Shown piece after piece: positions 15,256-22,690 of a DNA stretch of 42,651 nt. Numbering within the stretch: position 1 is the first letter of the stretch; the number at the start of each line of letters is the position of its first letter. The position numbers were made by a program, and so were the translations under genes. The notes beneath the pieces are model-generated. The model was not told where the DNA came from and did no database searches. It saw only the letters and a program-made list of their open reading frames with translations. The DNA is from a bacterium (GTDB taxonomy: Bacteria > Cyanobacteriota > Vampirovibrionia > Gastranaerophilales > Gastranaerophilaceae), in the NCBI GenBank assembly GCA_024408765.1, contig JAKSUR010000006.1:1-42651 (forward strand). The letters are read 5' to 3'.

Positions 15256-15414
15256 ATGGAAATGGAAGAAATAAGACGGTACGACAAAGACTACAGAATA
15301 AAAGCAAGTGTTTGTGTTCGCTGTTGGAAGTGTTCGGATTACACAAACAATAAATGTTTAGGAATGTGTGACTTCGACAAATACGATTGCCCGAAAAGAG
15401 GTATCAGAAGATGA
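15256..15414 (+). CDS. Cysteine-rich 52-residue protein, probable zinc binder
   Basis: ATG after AAGGTGAATTAA, immediately after the previous stop. Seven cysteines are spaced as zinc-ribbon pairs (CVRCWKC, CLGMCDFDKYDC). It overlaps the next gene by four bases. No family identified. Confidence 0.55.
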   Translation: MEMEEIRRYDKDYRIKASVCVRCWKCSDYTNNKCLGMCDFDKYDCPKRGIRR

Positions 15415-15578
15415 TAAAATACATAATTGTATCGCTAATACTCATATATACCAATGCGAGTTGGTACTGGTGGTTAGTATTTTGGTTTTGCCTTGTTTGG
15501 CAAATTTTGGAGTGGTTTTATTATGCGTTTAAAAACGAGAGAGAAAAGGAGAATAACGAAAATGAAAAGAGGAACTAA
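15411..15578 (+). CDS. Trp-rich small membrane protein
   Basis: 55 residues starting at an ATGA overlap. Two hydrophobic segments (IIVSLILIYTNASWYWW, LVFWFCLVWQILEWFYYAF) and a charged tail KNEREKENNENEKRN. Unknown role, probably in the inner membrane of the infected cell. Confidence 0.5.
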   Translation: MIKYIIVSLILIYTNASWYWWLVFWFCLVWQILEWFYYAFKNEREKENNENEKRN

Positions 15579-15852
15579 AAACAAAGTGATTATGACATTA
15601 AGTAGTGTAACAGCAGTAATGATGATGGTAATGCAACCTTTAATGGTAGAGGCGGCATATAATGAACGTGGCTATTTTGCTATTGGTGGAGAGTGGTTTT
15701 TCTTCGCTGTTGTATTGCTTATGTGTGCTACTTTCGGCATATCTGCTATGATTGATAATTACAAGGCTAAAATTGAAGCCGAAAAAAACAGCAAGTTAAA
15801 GTTTAATAAGGCACTTTGGAAGATGGCTTGTAGAAAGGAAAAAGTGGCATAA
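15562..15852 (+). CDS. Small membrane protein with signal-like N-terminus
   Basis: I choose ATG 15562, after AAAGGAGAATAACGAA; the frame is open further upstream but lacks a site. 96 residues: a hydrophobic start (VIMTLSSVTAVMMMVMQPLM) ending in VEAA, which could be a signal peptidase site, then a second span (WFFFAVVLLMCATFGISAMI) and a basic tail. It overlaps the previous gene by 17 bases. Function unknown; superinfection control is one possibility. Confidence 0.5.
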   Translation: MKRGTKNKVIMTLSSVTAVMMMVMQPLMVEAAYNERGYFAIGGEWFFFAVVLLMCATFGISAMIDNYKAKIEAEKNSKLKFNKALWKMACRKEKVA

Positions 15853-16067
15853 TGAGAATATCAGATATAGAAAAATTAAGAGATAGTTTAGATGTTGGTG
15901 ACAAAGTGCAGATAGTCACTAAAAAAGCTGTTGATGAAAATCGCAAAATAATAAAAACTGTAAAAGAATATGAAATTATCGAAAAATCACGATATATCTT
16001 TTACGGAAAAAGCAAAGACGATATGTTCAGAAAAGCTTTTCAGTATCAAGATATTTGGGAAAAATAA
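15852..16067 (+). CDS. 71-residue hypothetical protein
   Basis: It starts within the previous stop (ATAATG). Basic, with an SH3-like beginning (LRDSLDVGDKVQIVTKK) followed by IIKTVKEYEIIEKSRYIFYG. Often such proteins are small phage accessory factors; not recognised. Confidence 0.5.
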   Translation: MRISDIEKLRDSLDVGDKVQIVTKKAVDENRKIIKTVKEYEIIEKSRYIFYGKSKDDMFRKAFQYQDIWEK

Positions 16068-16078
16068 AGAGGTGCATA

Positions 16079-16255
16079 ATGGAAAAAAATATATATTATG
16101 TTGTTGAAGGTAGTGTGAAAGCCTGTAAGAAGCTAATGTCTGTTTGTGACTTATGCGGTGAAGAACTATCTGATATAGAAGCTTACGGAAAGGAGTTGTG
16201 TGAAGATTGTTACTACAGAATGCTTTATGGTGATGAAGAACAAAAAAATCCCTGA
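16079..16255 (+). CDS. Zinc-ribbon microprotein
   Basis: 58 residues from ATG 16079, after AGAGGTGCATA. CDLCGEELSDIEAYGKELCE followed by DC gives two CxxC pairs, a treble-clef or zinc-ribbon knuckle. Unknown partner. Two small hairpins (AAGTG/CACTT near 16258 and AAGCC-GAAA-GGCTT near 16284) follow in the leader of the next gene. Confidence 0.55.
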   Translation: MEKNIYYVVEGSVKACKKLMSVCDLCGEELSDIEAYGKELCEDCYYRMLYGDEEQKNP

Positions 16256-16364
16256 AAAGTGCTACCAACACTTAACAGGGACAAGCCGAAAGGCTTAAAA
16301 AACAAATTCAAAAACAGTATACAACAAAAAATCAAATTTGTCAAATGAAAAAAGGAGAATTAAT

Positions 16365-16868
16365 ATGAGTAGTTTATACGAAATAACAGGTAACATTAAT
16401 ATGTTAATTAATATGATTGATGAGGGTGACAGCGAGTTTTCTGATGATTGCCTGATTGATACTTGGGAAAGTCTTGACGAGGCTTTTGACGTGAAAGCAG
16501 AGGGTTGGTGTAAATCTATTAAGAATTACGAAAAAATGGCTGAAAACGTAAAGGCAGAAGTTGAGCGAATGAGAGCAAGACAGAAGATGTTAGAGTTAAG
16601 AGTAACACGAATGAAGTCGATACTTGCTGAATTGATGGTTAAAGCAGAGAAAAAGAAAGTTGAAACAGATACTTTTACTGTAAACAGAGTAAAGTTAAAC
16701 GGAAAATTAGATGTTGACGGTATTTCTGCAATACCGAGCGATTACATAATAGAGAAAAAGGTTGAAACAACAAAAAAAGAGCCTGACAAAGAAAAAATCA
16801 GAGCAGAACTTGAAAGCGGTAATAAACTTCCGTTTGCGAGGTTTTACAATAGTTGCAGTATTAGTTAA
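16365..16868 (+). CDS. Siphovirus Gp157-like protein
   Basis: 167 residues from ATG 16365, after AAAAAAGGAGAATTA. A long coiled coil (KNYEKMAENVKAEVERMRAR) is followed by TFTVNRVKLNGKLDVDG and IPSDYIIEK..ETTKKEPDK, the standard pattern of the Gp157 family encoded next to recombinases in Gram-positive phages. It probably helps recombination or DNA protection. It opens the recombination-replication block. Confidence 0.88.
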   Translation: MSSLYEITGNINMLINMIDEGDSEFSDDCLIDTWESLDEAFDVKAEGWCKSIKNYEKMAENVKAEVERMRARQKMLELRVTRMKSILAELMVKAEKKKVETDTFTVNRVKLNGKLDVDGISAIPSDYIIEKKVETTKKEPDKEKIRAELESGNKLPFARFYNSCSIS

Positions 16869-16879
16869 GGGGTGATTAT

Positions 16880-17461
16880 ATGAAGAAAGAAGAAATGACT
16901 ATTACACAAAAATTGTGCGAAATACAGACTAAATTGAAAGCTCCAAAAGGGCAATATAATTCTTTTGGAAAGTATAAGTATCGAAATTGCGAGGACATAT
17001 TAGAGTCTGTAAAGCCATTGCTAAATGAATACGGATTAATTATAAATTTGTCGGATGAAGTTGTTGTGGTAGGCGAAAGGTACTATGTACAAGCTACTGC
17101 TACCATAACAGACGGTAATGCGAGTATATCGACACAAGCATATGCAAGAGAGGAAGAAGCAAAAAAAGGTATGGATGGTAGTCAGGTGACCGGTGCAAGT
17201 AGTTCTTATGCGAGAAAATATGCGTTAAACGGATTGTTTGCTATTGATGATACAAAAGACAGCGATACTACCAACACAGGTGAATCCAAAAAGACAAAAG
17301 CTACAACTACTACAGCAAAACAGCCTACAGCAAGAGAACAAGTCATTCAAATTTTAAAGCAAAAGGGAATTGACATAAACGCATTTGCTAAAGAGCATAA
17401 TCTTACAAAAGATACTACAGAAGAAAGATATAAAGAAGTTTTGAAAGGATTAAAAGAGTGA
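16880..17461 (+). CDS. erf: ERF-family single-strand annealing protein
   Basis: 193 residues, site GGGGTGATTAT. The ERF core is clear: KAPKGQYNSFGKYKYRNCED, ILESVKPLL, then GSQVTGASSSYARKYALNGL and FAIDDTKDSD. ERF proteins anneal homologous single strands during phage recombination and genome circularisation. A Lys/Thr linker leads to a small C-terminal helical domain. SSB follows 4 bases later, so the two are probably co-translated. Confidence 0.93.
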   Translation: MKKEEMTITQKLCEIQTKLKAPKGQYNSFGKYKYRNCEDILESVKPLLNEYGLIINLSDEVVVVGERYYVQATATITDGNASISTQAYAREEEAKKGMDGSQVTGASSSYARKYALNGLFAIDDTKDSDTTNTGESKKTKATTTTAKQPTAREQVIQILKQKGIDINAFAKEHNLTKDTTEERYKEVLKGLKE

Positions 17462-17464
17462 TAT

Positions 17465-17851
17465 ATGAACAAAGTAATTTTAATGGGTAGACTCACAAGA
17501 GATTGTGAAGTAAGGTATTCATCAGGTGCAGAGCCAATGGCTGTAGTACGTTTTTCTATTGCAGTAAACAGACGTTTTAAACGTGAGGGTGAGCCTGATG
17601 CAGATTTCTTTAATTGTGTTGCTTTTGGTAAGACAGGCGAAACAATCAATCGTTATTTCAAAAAAGGCAGTATGATTTCGATTATGGGTCATATCCAAAA
17701 CGGTAGTTATACTGATAAAGACGGTAACAAGAAGTATACAACGGATATTATAATAGACGAATTTTATTTTTGCGGTGGTAGTTCTGCTGAAACAAAAAAC
17801 AGTGCTGTTACAGAAGAAACTGTAACAAATGAAAGTGAGTTACCATTCTGA
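17465..17851 (+). CDS. ssb: Single-stranded DNA-binding protein
   Basis: 128 residues. The start MNKVILMGRLTRDCEVRYSS is the classical SSB OB-fold opening, with DFFNCVAFGKTGETINRYFK and KGSMISIMGHIQNGSY. The C-terminus ends in ESELPF, the acidic tip that binds partner proteins. It sits between the annealing protein and the resolvase, as in many temperate phages. It is shorter than host SSB, with a reduced linker. Confidence 0.96.
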   Translation: MNKVILMGRLTRDCEVRYSSGAEPMAVVRFSIAVNRRFKREGEPDADFFNCVAFGKTGETINRYFKKGSMISIMGHIQNGSYTDKDGNKKYTTDIIIDEFYFCGGSSAETKNSAVTEETVTNESELPF

Positions 17852-18261
17852 TGTACACATTTGAAGTTTATGGAAAGATTAAAGGCAAAGCCAGACCACG
17901 TTTTTCAAGACGTGGTGGCTTTGTAACAACTTATACACCCTCTGATACAGCTCAATATGAAAAAGCGATTGCAGGGGTGTTTGTGGATAAATACGGAGTT
18001 GTAAAAACGGACAAGCCTGTAGTAATTAGCATTGATGCTTATTTTCAAATTCCGAAAAGCACTTCAAAAAGAAAAAAGGCTGAAATGTTGGTAGGAGAAA
18101 TTCTCCCAACGAAAAAGCCTGATTGCGATAATATCATTAAAATAGTGCTTGATGCACTTAATGATGTAGCTTACATAGACGATAAGCAAGTGATTAAAGT
18201 GAGCCTCTGCAAAATGTATGCAGAGGAAGAATATTTACAAATTAAGTTATATGAATATTAA
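17851..18261 (+). CDS. rusA: RusA-like Holliday junction endonuclease
   Basis: 136 residues beginning at a one-base overlap with ssb (TGATG). Motifs: GKARPRFSRRGGFV..YTP, and the catalytic acidic cluster KPDCDNIIKIVLDALNDVAYIDD. It resolves recombination intermediates before packaging. Full length for the family. Confidence 0.92.
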   Translation: MYTFEVYGKIKGKARPRFSRRGGFVTTYTPSDTAQYEKAIAGVFVDKYGVVKTDKPVVISIDAYFQIPKSTSKRKKAEMLVGEILPTKKPDCDNIIKIVLDALNDVAYIDDKQVIKVSLCKMYAEEEYLQIKLYEY

Positions 18262-18267
18262 TAATTC

Positions 18268-18364
18268 GGGTGGGATAATTGTTGCGAAAGTGGTGGTTAT
18301 TTTGTTCGATAATTTAAAAATTTTGGGTTGGGTAATTGTTGCGTGAGTGGTGGTTACTCCGTTC
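18268..18364. repeat. Two imperfect direct repeats upstream of the replication gene
   Basis: A unit of about 40 bases (conserved core TAATTGTTGCG, then AGTGGTGGTTA and GTTC) occurs at about 18268-18307 and 18325-18364, a period of 57. The intergenic interval of 133 bases is otherwise empty. It could be an iteron-like origin element or a regulatory duplication. Confidence 0.5.
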
Positions 18365-18394
18365 AAAATAATTGAATAGACAGGCGGTGATGAT

Positions 18395-19264
18395 ATGGCA
18401 AGACCTACTAAAAAAGGACTTGATTATTTTCCACTTGACACCGCAATGAATGATAAGCTAAAGCTTATCGAAGCCGAATACGGTTCTAAAGGTTTCGCAG
18501 TAATAATCAAATTATTTATGAAGATTTACGGAGAAAAGGGTTATTACTGCGATTGGAACCCAGAGGTTGTATTTATGTTCACAAGGGAACATTGTCCCGA
18601 CGTGGGTGTTTCTACCGTTTCTGAAATAGTATCTTCGGCTATAAGAAGAGGGATATTCAATCAGGAAATTTATGATAAATTTAAGGTGTTGACTTCTAAA
18701 GGTATACAAGAAAGATACCTTGAAGCCACCAAAAGAAGAAATTTCCAAAAAATTGAAGATGGCTTTCTTCTCGCTTGTGGTGCAAAAAATATAATTAATG
18801 TAGACAATAACCCAGTTAATGTAGACAATAACTCGGAAAATAACAACAATAAGTACATAAATAAAAGTAAAGTAAATAATAGTAGTTGTAGTAGTAATAC
18901 AGACAATTCTGTTTACAAATTTTATTCTGAAAATATAAATCCTCTTCCGTCAATCACCGAGATCGAAGAAATGAAATATTGGCTTGATGAAGTAGGGATT
19001 GAAGAAGATATGTTTATTGAAGCTATTAAAACAGCTTTGATGAATAACAAACGAAATATGAAGTATATAGTCGGAATATTAAAAAACAAAGTAAAACAAG
19101 GTATTAAAACAAAACAAGATTATTTGAATGACGAAAAGATAAAAGGAGAGATTAAAAATGATGGAGCAAAGCATAATAGGAGTGTTGAAAAACAACAGAA
19201 GTCTGACAGAGGCTCTGATGAGCCACAAAAACAATTCCCAAAGAGTTTCGGATTGTATATCTAA
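18395..19264 (+). CDS. Replisome organiser: DUF4373 N-terminus with DnaD-like C-terminus
   Basis: 289 residues. The start RPTKKGLDYFPLDTAMNDKL and YGSKGFAVIIKLFMKIYGEK are diagnostic of the DUF4373 (Lin1244-like) domain. A Asn-rich linker (about 130-170) leads to a DnaD-like domain (LPSITEIEEMKYWLDEVGIE..MFIEAIKTAL, NMKYIVGILKN). Such proteins bind the phage origin, often inside their own gene, and recruit the helicase loader encoded next. The last 107 bases overlap the loader gene in another frame. Confidence 0.88.
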   Translation: MARPTKKGLDYFPLDTAMNDKLKLIEAEYGSKGFAVIIKLFMKIYGEKGYYCDWNPEVVFMFTREHCPDVGVSTVSEIVSSAIRRGIFNQEIYDKFKVLTSKGIQERYLEATKRRNFQKIEDGFLLACGAKNIINVDNNPVNVDNNSENNNNKYINKSKVNNSSCSSNTDNSVYKFYSENINPLPSITEIEEMKYWLDEVGIEEDMFIEAIKTALMNNKRNMKYIVGILKNKVKQGIKTKQDYLNDEKIKGEIKNDGAKHNRSVEKQQKSDRGSDEPQKQFPKSFGLYI

Positions 19265-20027
19265 TGACGAAAGGAAAGAGAACAGCTTAAATAGAGAGAT
19301 AGGGCATCTGAATGACGAAGATGGTTATAATTGTGAATTATGCAATAACAGAGGAAATTTTTATATTGTAAAAGGCAATGATATTCGTTTAAGGGAATGC
19401 AAGTGTATGATAACAAGGAGAGTTCTTCGCAGACTCGAAAAAAGCGGATTGAGAAACTTAATTAATAAATGCACTTTTGCAAATTACACTACAGAAAACA
19501 AATGGCAAGAAGACATACTAAATAAGGCTAAAAACGTGCGTAATAGTGGTATGTGGTTTTTTATCGGTGGTCAATCAGGGTGTGGCAAAACACATTTATG
19601 TACTGCTATTTGTGGTGACTTTTTGAAAAACGGTGAAGATGTAATGTATATGGTGTGGGTGAATGAAATAAAGATAATAAAAAATAGTGTTCTTGACTTT
19701 GAGGAACACAACAGATTGATGAATAAGTACAGAGGTGCAAGTGTGCTGTATATTGATGATTTCTTTAAGAACGGCAGAGGTGTAAACGGTGACGTACAGC
19801 CACCAACAGCTTCTGATATACAAATGGCTTATGATATTATCAATTACAGATATAACAATAATCTTGTTACTATAATTTCATCCGAACGCACCATTGATAA
19901 AATCGCTGAAATTGATGAGGCTATAGCAGGAAGAATAGCTGAAAGGTGTGGTTTCGGCGAAAATACTGTTAATATCGGTAAAGACGGATTGAAAAACTAC
20001 AGGTTACGCTATATGCAGATGATTTAA
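19158..20027 (+). CDS. DnaC-like helicase loader ATPase
   Basis: 289 residues, site AAAAGGAGAGATTAAAA before ATG. A zinc-binding pair (CELC at 59-62, CKC at 81-83) precedes the AAA+ domain: Walker A GGQSGCGKTH (137-146), Walker B VLYIDDFFK, and a sensor region IISSERTIDKI. It loads the host replicative helicase. The start lies 107 bases inside the previous gene; the ribosome site supports it, and the first 35 residues are an unusual Asn/Ser-rich extension made from that overlap. Confidence 0.9.
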   Translation: MMEQSIIGVLKNNRSLTEALMSHKNNSQRVSDCISNDERKENSLNREIGHLNDEDGYNCELCNNRGNFYIVKGNDIRLRECKCMITRRVLRRLEKSGLRNLINKCTFANYTTENKWQEDILNKAKNVRNSGMWFFIGGQSGCGKTHLCTAICGDFLKNGEDVMYMVWVNEIKIIKNSVLDFEEHNRLMNKYRGASVLYIDDFFKNGRGVNGDVQPPTASDIQMAYDIINYRYNNNLVTIISSERTIDKIAEIDEAIAGRIAERCGFGENTVNIGKDGLKNYRLRYMQMI

Positions 20028-20040
20028 GGCGGTGGTACAG

Positions 20041-20181
20041 GTGAAAGAAAATAAAAATATGACCATAAGTGATATGTTGGAGAAGTTGGCAGAGGATATG
20101 TGCGATAATTATTGCAAGTATGCAGGGCAGGAAGATGTAGAGGATATATGCGATAATTGTCCCTTAACGGTGATGATATAA
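20041..20181 (+). CDS. 46-residue Cys-containing early protein
   Basis: GTG start after AAGGCGGTGGTACAG. Two similar pieces, AEDMCDNYC and VEDICDNCP, suggest a small metal-binding protein. Not recognised. Confidence 0.5.
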   Translation: MKENKNMTISDMLEKLAEDMCDNYCKYAGQEDVEDICDNCPLTVMI

Positions 20182-20193
20182 GAAGGTGAGAGA

Positions 20194-20754
20194 ATGGCTA
20201 CTAAATGCAATATGGATTGTGAAAATTGCATATATGACGATTGCATTAATGATGAAGATGTTTCTGAATTGGAGCGGTTGATTAATTTTAAGGCTGAAAT
20301 TGGTTTTAAAAAATTGCCTAATCATAGTGGATTTTCCAAAAAAGTTAGAAAGCAATATTATTATTTAATTAATAAAGTAAAATGGAATATGCAAACAAAT
20401 GAATATTCCAAAAAACGCAGATTGGAAAGAAAAGAACAAGGCTTATGTGTAAGGTGTGGAACTAAATTGCCTGATGAATATAGCTATCTAAACTGTGAAA
20501 AATGTAGAGAAAAAATTCGCAAAGTATCATCTAAATACAACAAATTACATCAAAATTACTATTACAGAAACAGGGAAAAACAATTAGAATACGCAAATAA
20601 TTACATAAAAAATTTAAGAGCAGAACGTAAAAACAATGGAATGTGTGTGATGTGTGGCGAAAAGCTACCTGATGGCTATAAATTTTTAAATTGTGAAATA
20701 TGCAAAGAAAAAATACGTACAGCAAACAGAAAATACAAGGAGAGAAAGAAATGA
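20194..20754 (+). CDS. Protein with duplicated zinc knuckles
   Basis: 186 residues, site GAAGGTGAGAG. Two copies of the same module, LCVRCGTKLPDEYSYLNCEK and MCVMCGEKLPDGYKFLNCEI, each with CxxC...CxxC, lie about 65 residues apart with long basic helices after each. A third Cys cluster is at the N-terminus (CNMDCENCIYDDC). It probably binds nucleic acid through zinc ribbons. Function unknown. It ends by overlapping the next start. Confidence 0.6.
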   Translation: MATKCNMDCENCIYDDCINDEDVSELERLINFKAEIGFKKLPNHSGFSKKVRKQYYYLINKVKWNMQTNEYSKKRRLERKEQGLCVRCGTKLPDEYSYLNCEKCREKIRKVSSKYNKLHQNYYYRNREKQLEYANNYIKNLRAERKNNGMCVMCGEKLPDGYKFLNCEICKEKIRTANRKYKERKK

Positions 20755-21179
20755 CAAGAGCAGAAATGAGAAGAAAAGCGAAAGAAATTGCAAAAGAAAA
20801 TAAGGTGCTGAACTTCAAAACAGCAGAGGGGCAACTTGCGAAATTAACCGCTAAAGATGTAAAAAACTTGACTAATCTGAAAGAGGAGTTTATCGCACAA
20901 ATGAAGTTGGATTGTATGTCAGAGGCATCTGATGCGGCTTTTATTCTTTTGTTGTCAATACCTTTGATAGTTGCTAAAGATTGGTTAGGTTTTGGGAATA
21001 AGCGACTAAATGAGTTTTATCACAGGATAATGAAGACTTACGGTTGTTATCTTGATGGCTATGTTAAATTATCTGAACTAATGCAAATACTGTATGATGA
21101 AACAAATTTTAAAACAGATTTTCAAGTTGACAAGGCTGTTCTTGAAAAATGGGACACAGTGATAAAGGCAGAAAAGTAG
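20751..21179 (+). CDS. Hypothetical phage protein
   Basis: 142 residues from ATG 20751, after AAGGAGAGAAAGA. A basic N-terminus (TRAEMRRKAKEIAKENKVLN) and a helical body (AAFILLLSIPLIVAKDWLGF). Proteins with this start are common in Firmicutes phages before the late regulators; no function known to me. Confidence 0.6.
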   Translation: MTRAEMRRKAKEIAKENKVLNFKTAEGQLAKLTAKDVKNLTNLKEEFIAQMKLDCMSEASDAAFILLLSIPLIVAKDWLGFGNKRLNEFYHRIMKTYGCYLDGYVKLSELMQILYDETNFKTDFQVDKAVLEKWDTVIKAEK

Positions 21180-21189
21180 GTGATGGCTT

Positions 21190-21549
21190 ATGAGCAGAGA
21201 AGAAATAGAAGTTATTGAAGAAGAAATAACACAGATTAGGCAAAAAGCTGTTTATGATGTTCAAGACACTTGGGTGTTGTGGACGTATATTATTAATGTT
21301 TGCCGTAGCAGAATGAGGATGAAGCTGATAGGATTTGACGAAAATCCGTATAAACATAACATTGATAGTACCCAATTGAAGAAAATTCGCAAAACTGCGA
21401 TAAAGCTGTTTGTAAATGGCAGAATTGACTTCGAGGAAGCTGTAAGTATGGGAAGATATAAAAAAGCAAGTTTTTATCAAGCTGTACAAAGATACAGACA
21501 GAAACTTGATGTTGAACGTGTTAGAGCAAAAAGGATGATGGATAAATGA
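21190..21549 (+). CDS. Hypothetical helical protein near the late regulator
   Basis: 119 residues. Entirely helical and basic, with NPYKHNIDSTQLKKIRKTAI and a possible HTH (IDFEEAVSMGRYKKASFYQA). Overlap by four bases with the DUF1492 gene suggests a joint role in late regulation. Unproven. Confidence 0.55.
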   Translation: MSREEIEVIEEEITQIRQKAVYDVQDTWVLWTYIINVCRSRMRMKLIGFDENPYKHNIDSTQLKKIRKTAIKLFVNGRIDFEEAVSMGRYKKASFYQAVQRYRQKLDVERVRAKRMMDK

Positions 21550-21983
21550 AAGCAAAGGAATATCTAAAACAGATTAAGATTTTACATAATCAGCTAAACC
21601 AAAAGAAACAGGAATTGCAAGACTTGAAAGACAGTATAGCAGATGTTTCGGCTACTGTTATTGATGATATGCCTAAAACCTTTTCAGCTAAAAGTGTAAG
21701 TGGTGCAAATTTTGAGAAAAAAGTGGTTTGGGCGGTTGAATTGGAGAATGTAATAAATGCCGAACTTGAAAAGTATACAAGCGAAAAACACAATGTTATA
21801 AATCAAATTCAAAAGGTCGGTAATCCTGTTTATGCTGAATTACTCTACAAGAGATATGTAAAGTATGAGAAGTTTGAGAAAATTGCTAAAGATATGAATT
21901 TTGAATACAGTTGGATAAGGCATTTACATAGAAAGGCTTTGGAAATGTTCGAAAAGGTGATGGAAGAATATGAGGTGAGATAA
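21546..21983 (+). CDS. DUF1492-family sigma-4-like regulator of late genes
   Basis: 145 residues. MKAKEYLKQIKILHNQLNQK..ELQDLK is the family's coiled N-terminus. The C-terminus has AELLYKRYVKYEKFEKIAKD and WIRHLHRKALEMFEK, a sigma region 4-type helix-turn-helix. Such proteins are found ahead of terminase genes and are likely activators of late transcription. The candidate target is the extended -10 promoter and palindrome at 23903-23923. Confidence 0.8.
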   Translation: MKAKEYLKQIKILHNQLNQKKQELQDLKDSIADVSATVIDDMPKTFSAKSVSGANFEKKVVWAVELENVINAELEKYTSEKHNVINQIQKVGNPVYAELLYKRYVKYEKFEKIAKDMNFEYSWIRHLHRKALEMFEKVMEEYEVR

Positions 21984-22681
21984 TGGCGAAAACAAATGTA
22001 AGTTCTGAATACAGAGAAGTTGTTAAAATGTTTGAGAGTTTATCGGGGAGTAAAAGTCTTTGGCAAGTGTATAGTGATGTAATTGAGTGCATAGCATTAT
22101 CTATACAGAATCAATGGTGTTTCGGGAAAAGATGGAAAGAGAATGAAAAGGCTTATAAAATCATAATAGACAAATACAGCGAAGAAGAAAGGTTTGTTAT
22201 TCCGAAAATATATGCAAAGATAGTGAAAATGTTAGAGGATAACCCTTGGCGAGATTTGTTGGGCGAGTTATATATGCAACTTAATATGGGTAGTGATGCG
22301 TTAGGTCAATTCTTTACACCTTATCACGTTTGCCAAGCTATGGCGAATGTGGTGGTTGATGATGAACTAATAAATAAAGAGTACATAAAGATAAATGAGC
22401 CGAGTTGTGGTGGCGGTGCAAACGTCATAGCGACTTTAGAGGCTTTACATAAAAAAGGAGTTAATTGGCAACAAAAATGCCTTGTGGTGTGTCAAGATTT
22501 ATCGCATATAACAGCACTTATGTGTTATATAGTATTATCAATGTTGGGGGTAGCGGCTGTAATTAAAGTGGGTGATACGTTAATGCACCCGTATACTAAT
22601 TACAAAGAAGAAATGAGAAAAGGGAGCGAAATATGGACTACTCCGCTTTTTCATATCAATAATTGCTATAATAAAATATGA
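21983..22681 (+). CDS. N6-adenine DNA methyltransferase-like protein lacking a clear catalytic motif
   Basis: 232 residues. GQFFTPYHVCQAMANVVVDD and INEPSCGGGANVIA are the HsdM-type region and SAM-binding motif I; LVVCQDLSHITALMCYI and VGDTLMHPYTN follow the family order. The expected (N/D)PP(Y/F) motif is absent, and the protein stops where HsdM proteins would continue. It may be a truncated orphan methyltransferase, or a form that uses a divergent motif such as HPY. It overlaps the DUF1492 gene by one base. Confidence 0.75.
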   Translation: MAKTNVSSEYREVVKMFESLSGSKSLWQVYSDVIECIALSIQNQWCFGKRWKENEKAYKIIIDKYSEEERFVIPKIYAKIVKMLEDNPWRDLLGELYMQLNMGSDALGQFFTPYHVCQAMANVVVDDELINKEYIKINEPSCGGGANVIATLEALHKKGVNWQQKCLVVCQDLSHITALMCYIVLSMLGVAAVIKVGDTLMHPYTNYKEEMRKGSEIWTTPLFHINNCYNKI

Positions 22682-22690
22682 GGTGAAACG

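Noticed and set aside
18251-18346. A 31-codon frame over the tandem repeats before the replication gene
   Set aside because: It starts inside rusA with no ribosome site; the repeats are more likely a DNA element.
18780-18910. Short repeats (GTAGACAATAAC and Asn-coding runs) as a CRISPR-like or iteron array
   Set aside because: They encode the low-complexity Asn linker of the replisome organiser; spacing is irregular. A phage origin inside this gene stays possible.
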